A stretch of DNA of 64,000 bases from Yersinia aleksiciae. GTDB lineage: Bacteria > Pseudomonadota > Gammaproteobacteria > Enterobacterales > Enterobacteriaceae. The DNA lies in assembly GCF_001047675.1 (NCBI RefSeq), contig NZ_CP011975.1, positions 1,156,073 through 1,220,072 of the forward strand. The letters run 5' to 3'. This document shows positions 15,257 through 24,270 of the stretch, piece by piece. The notes below the pieces were generated by a model. It saw nothing but the letters and a program-made list of their open reading frames with translations. It did no database searches and was not told the DNA's origin. Each line of letters begins with the position of its first letter. Position 1 is the first letter of the stretch. The position numbers were made by a program, and so were the translations under genes.

Positions 15257-17781
15257 GCTTTTTCACCTCCGTTTCGCGTATTACTTTCTCCCGTGCCCAG
15301 TATTTCAACATTAAGCCCACCAGGTAATGACGTATAGACAGGCTGTGTTTTCCCACTTTCATTGGTAAACCCACTAAATATTTCACCGTCTGCTGTTGTG
15401 ATTTTATATTCCGTTAATGGCAGTATTTCACCGGTATCTCCTTTCAGGGTGTAAACCCCACCATAACCTTTAGGGAAGGTAACCGGGGGAGTATTCAGTG
15501 TGGCTGAACCCATCTTCTGCACATTCGTTGCCTTCAACAGAATATTCTGTGGGCAACCCAGTTCGATATTTCCGCCACTGAGTTTGATATAGGCGCCACC
15601 ACAGGTCAGTACTAACTCTTTTGCCGCGGTCACTGTCACGGTTCCTTCCACGCTGGTTATTGTTATGTCCTTTTTCGCCAACGCTTCAATATCGTCGTCC
15701 TGTGCCTGAATCTCCACTTTCCCTTTCGCCGCAAACAGTTTCATGCCCTGCCCTTGCGCAAATAGACTTACCACATCACTCGCTGCCACAGTAAACGACT
15801 TACCCGCGCTGATATCAGTGTTGTGCCCTGACACCACACTGATACTTTCACCGCCCGATGCTATCCGTACCGCTTTTGGGCTCACCATCCCTATACCTTC
15901 CGGGGCATGCAGCAACATCCCTGCTGCGCTCAGTTCGTTCAGCGATTTATTCAATTGCTGTTGACTGGCAATATCTCCTTCATGCGCTTGCGCGGTTTGT
16001 ACTGCTTGCGACAGGCTTCTCGCCAGCGACAACGCAGTCTCCAATTGGCTTATCGCCTCACTCATATCCAGCATCTCCCCCCCAGCAGACGGCTGTTTAT
16101 CCGCACTGATAAACACCCCTTTCCCACCGCGGATGCTAACCCAGTCATCCGTTCGCAACTCTGCACCTTCACCGCGGAGAACTCGTTGGGCATCCACATT
16201 GTGCCCCAAGTTCAGTTGCGTCTTGCCGCCGTACTCGGTGCTAAGCTTGATGTGCTCTTCGCCGCGTTTGTCTTCCATGCGTAGCTTGTTGAAAGCAGGG
16301 GTACGGATCACGTTGCGGGTATTATTTTTCTCGGTCACATGGTCGGTATGACGAGAGTCATGCAGGGCATGGGCGATATACGGACGATCAGGGTCACCGT
16401 CGTGAAACGCGATGGCCACTTCGGTGCCCTGTATCAGCGGGAAGTGAATGCCATACACATCACCACCGTAAGGTTTGGCGAGTCGCAGCGGCATACTCTC
16501 CTGACCTTGGGCTTTATCATCCTGATCTGCATCAAATTTCACCCGATACAGACCGGAGGTGTCCTGCCAGGCATAGATGTCGTTCGATTTGGCGCTGGTC
16601 ACCCGCGCCATCATGGTGCCGCTGACTTTTGGACGGGGCAGCAATGCCGGGCGCCAGCACAGAGTTTCACTGTACGGAACCGCAGCGATAGTCACTTTCA
16701 GTGCATCTTTACGGCTGGCGCTAAACCCAGTGCGAACCACGACCATCGGTTGTGCCAACAGCTCTGGTAACGTGGACAGGATCGATGTGTCGGTTACCGT
16801 CAGTACCTGAGCAGGGTGTAATGTGGGATCAGTGCTAAGACCGGTGATCAGCGTTTGTGCTGATAAAAAACGTTCATGGTCAAGGCGGGCGAGGAAGTTA
16901 GCGCTTTCAGCCGTGGGGTCGATTTTATCGCCGGTATCCAGATGGCGCGGTTTGTAGTGATACACTTCACCATAGGTCGTGCTTTCACCGTCGCCGCGCG
17001 TCATGTCTGCTCGGGTGGACTGCAACACTTTCTGCGCTTCACGGTAGTTGTAATCTTTGGCTGTAACGCTGGCCTCAACGACATTGTGATGCACACTTAA
17101 CCCCCAGACTGACGCTGCTCCTCTGTCACTCATCCCCGACGGGCTATTCAGCGGCAGGGATTTACCAAACTCATAGGCACTCTGCTTATCAGCAAAATGC
17201 ACCACTTCAGTCTGGGTATCCGGCTGCAGAGTGAAGAAATAAAATATCCCCATCTCTGAGAGCAACCGTTCAATAAATTTCAGGTCAGTTTCCTGATACT
17301 GGTTTATCTGCTCACGTTTTGGGTAGACCTGTTTCAGCGTGAACTCATATTCCCAGTCCTTCAGACCATGTTCCTGAAGTATCTGCTCGACAACTTCCGG
17401 TACCGATTTGTTGACAAAGAAACGGTGCGTGCGGAATTGTTTATCCAGTCGAGCAAGGAAAGGTTCTACAATAATCTCGTACTTAACTTGATCACGTGAG
17501 CCTGATATACGCCTAAAATGCGTAATGACACCGTGTACCACTTTTCCCATCACCGGGTTGAACAAATCACCAATGCCCATGTTCAATGTGGCTGGTTTAT
17601 TCAAAAATAATTCAGCAGTGAGATCGGAGTGAAGAGTAGTAAATTTGATTGTGTAATGGTACAAAACACTTATTTGCTCAAGCCCATTAAAGTCCTCAAC
17701 ATCCAGCGGATAAGAGCAGGACGGAATATTCAGGCTGTAGCGGTTAAGCGTTGCGCCAGTCAGTTCGGATAAAAGATTCAT
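15253..17781 (-). CDS. vgrG: VgrG spike protein with one transthyretin-like C-terminal domain (module A)
   Basis: An 842-residue VgrG with gp27-like, OB-fold and DUF2345 needle regions, and one transthyretin-like tail (about residues 775-825: YTLKGDTGEILPLTEYKI then SGFTNESGKT). The central region from about residue 115 to 690 is almost identical to the VgrG at 7001-9724. The N-terminal 110 residues differ (MNLLSELTGATLNRY) and so does the tail. The single tail matches the single coupled cargo, Tle1. The gene follows a small membrane protein gene with 68 bases between. Confidence 0.95.
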   Translation of the reverse strand: MNLLSELTGATLNRYSLNIPSCSYPLDVEDFNGLEQISVLYHYTIKFTTLHSDLTAELFLNKPATLNMGIGDLFNPVMGKVVHGVITHFRRISGSRDQVKYEIIVEPFLARLDKQFRTHRFFVNKSVPEVVEQILQEHGLKDWEYEFTLKQVYPKREQINQYQETDLKFIERLLSEMGIFYFFTLQPDTQTEVVHFADKQSAYEFGKSLPLNSPSGMSDRGAASVWGLSVHHNVVEASVTAKDYNYREAQKVLQSTRADMTRGDGESTTYGEVYHYKPRHLDTGDKIDPTAESANFLARLDHERFLSAQTLITGLSTDPTLHPAQVLTVTDTSILSTLPELLAQPMVVVRTGFSASRKDALKVTIAAVPYSETLCWRPALLPRPKVSGTMMARVTSAKSNDIYAWQDTSGLYRVKFDADQDDKAQGQESMPLRLAKPYGGDVYGIHFPLIQGTEVAIAFHDGDPDRPYIAHALHDSRHTDHVTEKNNTRNVIRTPAFNKLRMEDKRGEEHIKLSTEYGGKTQLNLGHNVDAQRVLRGEGAELRTDDWVSIRGGKGVFISADKQPSAGGEMLDMSEAISQLETALSLARSLSQAVQTAQAHEGDIASQQQLNKSLNELSAAGMLLHAPEGIGMVSPKAVRIASGGESISVVSGHNTDISAGKSFTVAASDVVSLFAQGQGMKLFAAKGKVEIQAQDDDIEALAKKDITITSVEGTVTVTAAKELVLTCGGAYIKLSGGNIELGCPQNILLKATNVQKMGSATLNTPPVTFPKGYGGVYTLKGDTGEILPLTEYKITTADGEIFSGFTNESGKTQPVYTSLPGGLNVEILGTGESNTRNGGEKA
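15731..17430. repeat. Near-identical VgrG core repeat, copy A
   Basis: Partner of 7653-9352 at an offset of 8078 bases. The same orientation makes the pair a substrate for deletion or amplification of everything in between. Confidence 0.92.
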
Positions 17782-17849
17782 TTTCGGTTTCCTGCCCCTA
17801 TATTTTCACTATGCTGTAGAACTAATAAAGATTAGGTGATTGAGCGTTA

Positions 17850-18077
17850 TTAGTAGTAATCATCCCATTTCCTTTGAATGTTAGGGTAAGTAATGCGGAA
17901 AATTAAATATCCTAAGATGGCCAATAAGCTCGCCCCTCCCCCCCAGTAAAATCTATCATCACTATTAGATAGAAAAAAAAACCAGATAGCGGAAAGTACG
18001 CCAACCATTGTTATGGTAGAACCAACTGCACAAACAATATTTGACATCAAAATTATTACTATTCTTTTTATATTCAT
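17850..18077 (-). CDS. Small two-TM protein, candidate immunity protein
   Basis: A 75-residue protein with two hydrophobic segments (about 5-33 and 45-60) and a polar C-terminus (NIQRKWDDYY). It lies after the candidate pore-forming effector gene and a broken paralogue of itself. Small inner-membrane proteins of this kind are usual immunity partners for toxins that insert into the inner membrane. The role is inferred from position; the family is not recognised. Confidence 0.65.
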   Translation of the reverse strand: MNIKRIVIILMSNIVCAVGSTITMVGVLSAIWFFFLSNSDDRFYWGGGASLLAILGYLIFRITYPNIQRKWDDYY

Positions 18078-18100
18078 GAGTAGTTTATACTTTCAAGTGG

Positions 18101-18318
18101 TTAGTGATTATCAAACTCATTTTGGATTTTATTTAATCCAAATCTAAATACTAAGAACCCAATATAAGCTTGAAGTAAGCAATATAAGCCCCAAAGTATT
18201 CGATAATTATCATCAGAAAAAATAAAAAACCACACGCCCAACCTATACCTGTTGAACCTAAACCTAATCCTAGCCAACGCACAGCCATAGATAATGCAGT
18301 AAGTGCTCTTTTTTTCAA
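18101..18318 (-). pseudogene. Frameshifted paralogue of the 75-residue two-TM protein
   Basis: From a TTG at 18318, overlapping the TGA of the upstream gene, the frame reads KKRALTALSMAVRWLGLG and then STGIGW. At a GGG run near 18240 it must shift by one base to continue as GVWFFIFSDDNYRILWG, then YIGFLVFRFGL, ending IQNEFDNH at a TAA at 18101. The shifted part lines up with the intact neighbour (AIWFFFLSNSDDRFYWGGG, YLIFRITY, IQRKWDDYY). Loss of one G from a GGGG run would explain it. It is therefore a duplicated candidate immunity gene, one copy of which is broken. Confidence 0.7.
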
Positions 18319-18953
18319 ATCATTAGACCACCAAAAAAGTATTCACAAATTTTATTAAACTCTTCCGGAGAGTGGTCATCGACTTCGCATGCTTTTTCGA
18401 ATGGCTTTACCGTATCTTCAACAAGAAAATAAAGAAGGTCTAAATCACCCAACCCTTTCAATTTATAGTACATCATAGGACTCCTTTCCCTTAGATATCT
18501 GGATGTGTAGATTGCTCTGGATGATTCTGCACCGATAGTGATAAATGCACCGATCGCAGTTCCGGATAAAAATGTAGTCACGGCACGAGTTGCAATTACG
18601 TTACCAAGATTAACTCCCGTCAATTGGGAAAATAATATCTTTCCAATTGAGCTCCCAGCGATATTTTTTACGAGGTTAGTTATATTGATACGAGAGGAGA
18701 AGTCATTCATAAAGATACCAATAATTTTCTCAATTGTTTCTCTGTTAATCGTCCCTGACTTAACTAATCTGGCAATTCTCATCTTGTCATCAAAATTATC
18801 GCTTCGATGATCGGTATCGATAAAATCATAGCCGAGATAGTAAAAACTAACAGGAAATGAAATAAACCCCTTCGCCACGGCACCGAAAAAACCGGAACCA
18901 TCAACATCAATAGCATCCAGCATATCTCGGGCAATTTCTTTAGCACTGTCCAT
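18315..18953 (-). CDS. Candidate membrane-active T6SS effector of unknown family
   Basis: A 212-residue protein with no signal peptide. The first half is polar and helical, with DVDGSGFFGAVAKG near residue 17. A hydrophobic, Gly/Ala-rich stretch runs from about 105 to 150 (SSIGKILFSQLTGVNLGNV, then AVTTFLSGTAIGAFITIGA), like the hairpin of pore-forming toxins. The gene starts 6 bases after the clpV stop and is followed by two related small two-TM genes, one broken. This is the layout of a pore-forming effector with inner-membrane immunity (compare Serratia Ssp6, as a class only). No homologue is recognised with certainty. Confidence 0.6.
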   Translation of the reverse strand: MDSAKEIARDMLDAIDVDGSGFFGAVAKGFISFPVSFYYLGYDFIDTDHRSDNFDDKMRIARLVKSGTINRETIEKIIGIFMNDFSSRINITNLVKNIAGSSIGKILFSQLTGVNLGNVIATRAVTTFLSGTAIGAFITIGAESSRAIYTSRYLRERSPMMYYKLKGLGDLDLLYFLVEDTVKPFEKACEVDDHSPEEFNKICEYFFGGLMI

Positions 18954-18958
18954 AATCG

Positions 18959-21607
18959 TTATCCTTCGCCTCCGTCAAACTCCAGCGTGATCCCATCCGC
19001 TTCATCCCAGCCCAACCTCAACGACGTAGTGCGTTGTTGCTCGCTCATGCGGCTTAACAGTTGCTGGCTCAGCACCGGTAAAATCTGCTGATTCAGTAGG
19101 CTGTCGATGTTACGCGCACCGGTGTCCGGCAATAGGCAGGCGGCGACCAGCGTGTCGTACAGGCTTTCGTCAAGGGTGCAGTGCAAGCCGTAATGTTTGT
19201 TCAGACGCTTGGCGACTTGTGCCAGTTTCATCTCGACGATGGTACGCAACGCGGTGGCGTCCAATGGCCGGTAGATCAGGGTCTGGAAGCGGGCCAGTAA
19301 TGCGGGCTGGAAGTGGTCACGTAGGATCGGGCGCAGCAGTTCATGCAGATCGCTATGGGTCGCTTCCGGTTGTTCATCCAGTAACTGCATCAGAGGGTCA
19401 CTGCCTAAATTGGCAGTCATTAGGATCACGGTGTTACGAAAATCAATTTCGCGCCCTTCGCCGTCGCGCATAAAGCCACGGTCAAACACTTGGTAGAACA
19501 GATTGATAACATCGGTGTGCGCTTTCTCCACTTCATCCAGCAGCACCACGCTGTACGGCCGCTTACGCACCGCCTCGGTCAGAATACCGCCCTGACCGTA
19601 ACCGACATAACCCGGCGGCGAGCCTTTGAGTTGGGAGACGGTGTGCGCCTCCTGATATTCGGACATGTTGATGGTGATCAGCGATTTCTCGCCACCGAAC
19701 AGGGTGTCGGCCAGTGCCAGCGCAGTTTCGGTTTTGCCGACACCACTCGGGCCAACCAACAGGAACACCCCCAGCGGGCCATTTTCAGAGGTCAGGCCGG
19801 TTTTGGCGGCGCGCAGGCGTTGTGCCATCTCAACCAGCGCCGCATCCTGACCGACCACCCGGGTCGCGAGGTGGTTTTCCAGTTGCAATAAATCGGTCTG
19901 TTCGTCTTTCAGCAGGCTGCTCAGCGGCACGCCAGTCCAGTCAGCGATAACAGTCGCAACAGTGCGCACATCAACATCCAGCGACAGCAGCGGCGCATTG
20001 CCCTGGATCTGACTGAGTTCTGCCTGCAACTCCGCCAGATGTGCCACGTTGGCGATGTCCTGACGCGCGTCGATAATCAGGGTAGTGAGACGTTTCTCTT
20101 CATTATATTGCTGTTCGAGCCTTTGTTGCCCAACCAGCAGTTCTGTGCGGCGTTGGCCAATCTCAGATAAGCGGGTTGAACCGATACTCGGCAGCAGGAG
20201 TAAGTCCTGTTCGATGGCCTGTTGCTCCATCGCCAGCGCAGCCAGCTCGGCGTTAATCTCCATCAGCGCTTCTGGCAGGGTGTCGATGCTCATGCGGACA
20301 CGGGCACCTGCCGTATCGAGCAGGTCAACGGCTTTGTCAGGCAGTTGACGGCCGGTCAGGAAGCGGCGGGATAAGGTGACGGCAGCAGTGATGGCAGAAT
20401 CCAGAATGTGCACCCCGTGGTGCTGGGCGTAGCGGCCCTTTAAGCCGCGCAGCATCAGGCTGGCTTTAGCGTCATCCGGCTCGTCAACTTTGACCATCTG
20501 GAAGCGGCGCTCCAATGCGGCATCGCGCTCAAAATACTGTTTGTATTCTGACCAGGTGGTGGCAGCGATGGTGCGCAACTCGCCACGGGCCAATGCCGGT
20601 TTCAGCAGGTTGGCCGCATCTGCGCCACCGGCCTGATTACCGGCACCGATGATGGTGTGGGCTTCGTCGATAAACAGCAGCACTGGTGTTGGCGATTGTT
20701 GTACCGCCTCGATAACATTTTTCAGCCGCTGCTCGAACTCACCTTTGACCCCAGCCCCGGCTTGCAACAGGCCCAAGTCCAGGGTGCGCAGGCTGACGGT
20801 TTTCAGGCTATCCGGTACGTTGCCCTCCGCAATGCGCAGCGCCAGCCCTTCAACCAGCGCGGTTTTACCGACCCCCGGTTCACCGACCAGAATCGGGTTG
20901 TTTTTACGGCGGCGCGACAGGATATCAATCATCTGGCGAATTTCGGTATCGCGACCAAAAATTGGGTCAATCTGCCCGGTTTTCGCTTTGGCGGTAACGT
21001 CCAACGTAAATTTATCCAGTGCCGCTTGCAGGGCGTCATTGAGTTGGGGCTGGCCGCTGGTAGAGGTAGTAGTCGCTGCCTCATTGGTCAGATTGACCGG
21101 GCTGTCTGCCAGTGCCGCAGCCTGCTGCACCTCAGGACGTTCATCGGATTGGTTGTCCAGCAGCGGCAACAGGCGCTGTAGCTGGGGGGTACTCAGGCTG
21201 AGCAACGGCCAGGCGGCATCGGCGGCTAATAATGACGGCGTGGCAATCAGCGCGGCCAGCAGATGAACCGAGCGCACCGCATCGGCGTTCTCCTGCAACG
21301 AGGCATCCAGCCAGGCACTTTTGATCAGTTGCTGTAACGCGGCGGAAAGCTGGGGTTTGCCCTGCACGGTGCGCGGCAAGGTGTCCAGATGGGCCAATAA
21401 CCCCTGCCACAGGCTGTCCATGTCCCACTCATAACGCCGGGCAATCACCGTGATATCACCCTCGCCCTGCTCCAGCAGTTTTAACAGCCAGTGCTCAACG
21501 GTTATCTCGGCATGGGCGCGGGTCTGACACAGGGTGGCGGCACCGGCCAGTGCCTGCGCACAATAAGGATTTAACCGACGTAATAAGTGTGCTGAATGCG
21601 TTGTCAT
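18959..21607 (-). CDS. clpV: T6SS AAA+ ATPase ClpV (TssH)
   Basis: An 882-residue ClpB-like unfoldase that disassembles the contracted TssB/TssC sheath so that its subunits can be reused. It has an N-terminal double-Clp-type domain (1-150), a first AAA+ module with Walker A GEPGVGKT near residue 240 and Walker B LLFIDEAH, a short middle coiled coil (about 440-540), and a second AAA+ module with GPSGVGKTE near 620 and [11 protein letters not shown]. The start at 21607 has AAGGAA eight bases upstream. hcp upstream ends in its own terminator, so clpV is expressed by read-through or from the spacer. The last 38 codons have a degenerate copy at 10787-10903. Confidence 0.96.
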   Translation of the reverse strand: MTTHSAHLLRRLNPYCAQALAGAATLCQTRAHAEITVEHWLLKLLEQGEGDITVIARRYEWDMDSLWQGLLAHLDTLPRTVQGKPQLSAALQQLIKSAWLDASLQENADAVRSVHLLAALIATPSLLAADAAWPLLSLSTPQLQRLLPLLDNQSDERPEVQQAAALADSPVNLTNEAATTTSTSGQPQLNDALQAALDKFTLDVTAKAKTGQIDPIFGRDTEIRQMIDILSRRRKNNPILVGEPGVGKTALVEGLALRIAEGNVPDSLKTVSLRTLDLGLLQAGAGVKGEFEQRLKNVIEAVQQSPTPVLLFIDEAHTIIGAGNQAGGADAANLLKPALARGELRTIAATTWSEYKQYFERDAALERRFQMVKVDEPDDAKASLMLRGLKGRYAQHHGVHILDSAITAAVTLSRRFLTGRQLPDKAVDLLDTAGARVRMSIDTLPEALMEINAELAALAMEQQAIEQDLLLLPSIGSTRLSEIGQRRTELLVGQQRLEQQYNEEKRLTTLIIDARQDIANVAHLAELQAELSQIQGNAPLLSLDVDVRTVATVIADWTGVPLSSLLKDEQTDLLQLENHLATRVVGQDAALVEMAQRLRAAKTGLTSENGPLGVFLLVGPSGVGKTETALALADTLFGGEKSLITINMSEYQEAHTVSQLKGSPPGYVGYGQGGILTEAVRKRPYSVVLLDEVEKAHTDVINLFYQVFDRGFMRDGEGREIDFRNTVILMTANLGSDPLMQLLDEQPEATHSDLHELLRPILRDHFQPALLARFQTLIYRPLDATALRTIVEMKLAQVAKRLNKHYGLHCTLDESLYDTLVAACLLPDTGARNIDSLLNQQILPVLSQQLLSRMSEQQRTTSLRLGWDEADGITLEFDGGEG

Positions 21608-21612
21608 AAGTT

Positions 21613-21711
21613 CTATTCCTTGTGTGCGAAACCTAATACGTTAGCCAGTTTTGGGTACGCTACCGCCCATAGCCATTCCTTTACTAAGGAAACCGAGGCC
21701 CATAAGGTCAT
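21613..21711 (-). CDS. Possible 32-codon ORF just upstream of clpV
   Basis: ATG at 21711 to TAG at 21613, reading MTLWASVSLVKEWLWAVAY and ending NVLGFAHKE; its last codons provide the clpV ribosome site. No good ribosome site precedes its own start. It could be a translated leader or simply chance; another frame in the same stretch is open for about 20 codons. Confidence 0.2.
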   Translation of the reverse strand: MTLWASVSLVKEWLWAVAYPKLANVLGFAHKE

Positions 21712-21761
21712 CAAAGTGTTGTTAATTTTTGCTTAATCACCGCAACAGGCAGTGGCTCAGC

Positions 21762-21786
21762 AAAAAAAGCAGGCGGCGAACCGCCT
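21762..21786 (-). terminator. Intrinsic terminator downstream of hcp
   Basis: On the minus strand a perfect 6-bp stem with a TTCG loop (AGGCGG-TTCG-CCGCCT) is followed by GC and seven T. It lies about 260 bases after the hcp stop codon and before clpV, so it would end most hcp transcripts. Confidence 0.8.
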
Positions 21787-21810
21787 GAGGTTGACGACAA
21801 AGTTCAGTGA

Positions 21811-21888
21811 GTGAAGGGTTGACCGCACCTCGGGGCGCTCCGGTGGCTTACGCCACTACGACCCCAACGGCACGTTTCCCCTTCAACC
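21811..21888. repeat. Long imperfect inverted repeat in the hcp-clpV spacer
   Basis: TGAAGGG at 21812-21818 pairs with CCCTTCA at 21879-21885. Inside lie a GTGGC-TTAC-GCCAC hairpin and further G/C-rich complementary runs. The whole can fold as one branched stem. It lies between the ERIC element and the terminator after hcp. It may be another dispersed palindromic element; no second copy was seen in this window. Confidence 0.5.
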
Positions 21889-21929
21889 AGCATTTAACGT
21901 TGCCAGCCGTCGTAGTACGCGGCTACCCT

Positions 21930-22047
21930 AAATAATTCGTGTTGCAGGCAGGCGGCAAGTGAACGAGGCCCTGGGAGCAGAGATAACTCTGTGACCAGGG
22001 CGAGCGAACGTCGCCAACGCACCTGCAGCGCGAAGAATGACGGGTAA
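21930..22047. repeat. ERIC-family palindromic element in the hcp 3' untranslated region
   Basis: The element begins directly after the hcp stop codon. On the plus strand it shows the layout of enterobacterial ERIC/IRU elements: GTTGCAGGCAGGCGGCAAGTG, a central palindrome around CCCTGG...CCAGGG, GCGAGCGAACG, GCCAACGCACCTGCAG, and a terminal GAATGACGGGTA. It is about 118 bp and is transcribed as part of the hcp mRNA, where it can form a long stem. Confidence 0.8.
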
Positions 22048-22539
22048 CTATGCCGTGGCGCGTTCGTTCCAAGAATCGGAATGAATGATGTTGCCGTCTT
22101 TGAAGGTCCAGGTGACTTTTTCGTAGCGCAATTCCACCAGTTCCAGGTGGTTGTGCTTCTCTTTCGCCGGATCTTTGACGTCGTGCATTTTCGGCGCAAC
22201 TTTGACTACTTTGACGTTTTCCAGTTTGGTGTTGAAATATTCAACTTCCTGGCCAGCGTCATCAATGCGGTACCATTTGAACTCGGCGGTTTTCAATGTT
22301 TGACCGGTGGTCACCGCTTTGTACAGGTACGGGGTGGACGCATCGATCTCTTTGGTGAAAACGAACGGGGTGTGAATACGGGTGCCAGTCAGTTTGCCGG
22401 TATTGTTATCGGTTGGGATGTACAGGTTATGGTCCTGTGCCACAATCTCAATGCTGCCTTCACGGCTTTGCACATCAACAGAACCCTTGATGTCAGCACC
22501 GCCATCGTCTTTCAGCCACAGATATACTGGAATTGCCAT
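22048..22539 (-). CDS. hcp: T6SS inner-tube protein Hcp (TssD)
   Basis: A 163-residue Hcp, which stacks as hexameric rings to form the tube expelled by the sheath. Typical family landmarks are the MAIPVYLWLKDDGG start, GSVDVQSREGSIE, RIHTPFVFTKEIDASTP and VTWTFKDGN near the C-terminus. No toxin domain is fused. It lies 3 bases after the OmpA-domain gene and is followed by an ERIC element and a strong terminator. Confidence 0.96.
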   Translation of the reverse strand: MAIPVYLWLKDDGGADIKGSVDVQSREGSIEIVAQDHNLYIPTDNNTGKLTGTRIHTPFVFTKEIDASTPYLYKAVTTGQTLKTAEFKWYRIDDAGQEVEYFNTKLENVKVVKVAPKMHDVKDPAKEKHNHLELVELRYEKVTWTFKDGNIIHSDSWNERATA

Positions 22540-22542
22540 GGT

Positions 22543-24267
22543 TTACTTCTCCATTTCTTGAGTTGATACGTCACTTTCATCCTGTGACGCTGTTTTTACG
22601 CCTGGCACCTGGCAGGCATCAGCCTGCGGTACCAGACTGATTTCGACACGGCGGTTGAGCGCTCGGCCAGCTTCCGTATCGTTAGATTTCAGCGGACGAC
22701 TCTGGCCATAACCCTGTACGGCAAAGCAGCTCTCCGGAATATCCCCGGTATCGCGCATCCAACTGCGTACCGATTCTGCCCGCTTAAGCGACAGGATCTG
22801 GTTGGACTGACTATCACCCGTGATATCGGTGTGACCCGCCACTACGATCAACCAGCCCGGTTTGGCCTTAATCCCAACCAGCGCATTGATAAGCACTTTG
22901 GTGGAGCCGGATTTAAGTTCTGATTGCCCCACGTCAAACAGTGACAGGCTATCCAGACGGAGGGTTTTGGGGCCTTGAACAATCCTATTAATTACCGGAG
23001 GCGGTGGAGGAGGAGACGTCCAGCTATTGATAGCAATATCAAGCGGAGCCTTAAGCCGAAGCCCCTGATACAACCCCAGCGACAAACGCATGGGTGCACC
23101 GCTGCGTAACCAATCATCCAGCAAGTGTGCATCCGTACGCAGTTGCTGCTGAGCCAGAGTCTTAGGAGCCGAAGGCGTGCCAGTGAGTTGGTTATACAAC
23201 GACAGATGATCGCCAACGCTCTGGACCAGACGCTGGTTATTGATATACGAGGCCAGTAGGGCAAACAGTAAAAATACACCGCACAGTATGCCGGCCATCT
23301 GCCAGCTCTGCATCAGGCGGGAGACGCCGCGACGACGAGGCAGATAAGGCAGTAGCACTTCCGGTAACGGCAGGGGATCTTGCTTAGGGGTAGCCACCGG
23401 CGTCAGCGTGGTTATCCCGCTAATATGCGCCTGCCACAGATTGTCATGATTCGCCGTAACCGGGGTAAAGCAGTAGCCCCATGCGCATGGGGTCAGCGCA
23501 GGGACATCCCCTTGCCGCTGTGTCAGGATGCTCAGAACATGTTCATCAAGCCAAGACAGAAGACTTTCCATCCAGAATACCGCGCTCAACTTTTCCTGAA
23601 CGTTGCGGTCTTGATACTGGCTCCATTCAACCAGCGGCATGACTCCTGCCCCCGCTTCCTGAACCTGAATGCCTTTCTGTCCCGGCGTGACCGTAAACCA
23701 AGGTTCCGTTTGCGCTGCTGAGGCCATTGGCGGTGAAAGCCAGATACTTACCCAGAGGGGTGGGATCCCCGCAAGCCATCCTTTGCACTGCACGATGGTC
23801 CGTTGCCACGCCCGCACAGATTGTGAAAAATCATCCCGGTCCTGATGCTGCTCCGGCACGATGGCCAATAGCACTGAGATCTGGGCAATCAGCGCCGGAC
23901 GTTCCGCCGCCAGATGTTGCGCGAGGATCGGCAGTTGTTCTGGCATCTTCACGGCCAGATACCAGCCCTGACGGGTTTCGCGAAAGGATGCAGAGGCAGA
24001 AAACAGGGCATCGCTGTCACCGCACACCAGTACCACCGCGCCCTGAAAATCCTCAGGGGGCAGCGTTGAATCGGCAATCGACCTGTGAACCACGTTATAG
24101 CGGTTGTGTTTGCGCCACTGAAAATAACCGACACCACCGCTGAGGATGATAACCAGTATGCTCAGTGCCACACGGCTGCCGGTTCCCAACGGCCAGAACC
24201 CCAGGATAAGCCACAGTGCCAGACACACACCCAACAGCAACAGGAGTAACTGTGTTAATCCGCGCAT
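22543..24267 (-). CDS. T6SS OmpA-domain membrane protein (TagL-like)
   Basis: A 574-residue inner-membrane protein with a paired N-terminal hydrophobic region (about 5-25 and 31-50), a cytoplasmic part, a third membrane segment near 345-365 (MAGILCGVFLLFALLASYI) and a C-terminal OmpA/MotB-type peptidoglycan-binding domain (about 440-550: VVAGHTD, LSLKRAESV, YGQSRP, NRRVEI). Such proteins anchor the T6SS membrane complex to the cell wall, as TagL does in E. coli Sci-1, in partnership with TssL and TssM. A proline run (SPPPPPP) links the periplasmic regions. The gene is tightly packed between tssL and hcp. Confidence 0.88.
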   Translation of the reverse strand: MRGLTQLLLLLLGVCLALWLILGFWPLGTGSRVALSILVIILSGGVGYFQWRKHNRYNVVHRSIADSTLPPEDFQGAVVLVCGDSDALFSASASFRETRQGWYLAVKMPEQLPILAQHLAAERPALIAQISVLLAIVPEQHQDRDDFSQSVRAWQRTIVQCKGWLAGIPPLWVSIWLSPPMASAAQTEPWFTVTPGQKGIQVQEAGAGVMPLVEWSQYQDRNVQEKLSAVFWMESLLSWLDEHVLSILTQRQGDVPALTPCAWGYCFTPVTANHDNLWQAHISGITTLTPVATPKQDPLPLPEVLLPYLPRRRGVSRLMQSWQMAGILCGVFLLFALLASYINNQRLVQSVGDHLSLYNQLTGTPSAPKTLAQQQLRTDAHLLDDWLRSGAPMRLSLGLYQGLRLKAPLDIAINSWTSPPPPPPVINRIVQGPKTLRLDSLSLFDVGQSELKSGSTKVLINALVGIKAKPGWLIVVAGHTDITGDSQSNQILSLKRAESVRSWMRDTGDIPESCFAVQGYGQSRPLKSNDTEAGRALNRRVEISLVPQADACQVPGVKTASQDESDVSTQEMEK

Positions 24268-24270
24268 CCG

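Noticed and set aside
20649-21266. A 205-codon plus-strand frame inside clpV
   Set aside because: It is the complement of the conserved AAA+ region; codon bias of the real gene creates it.
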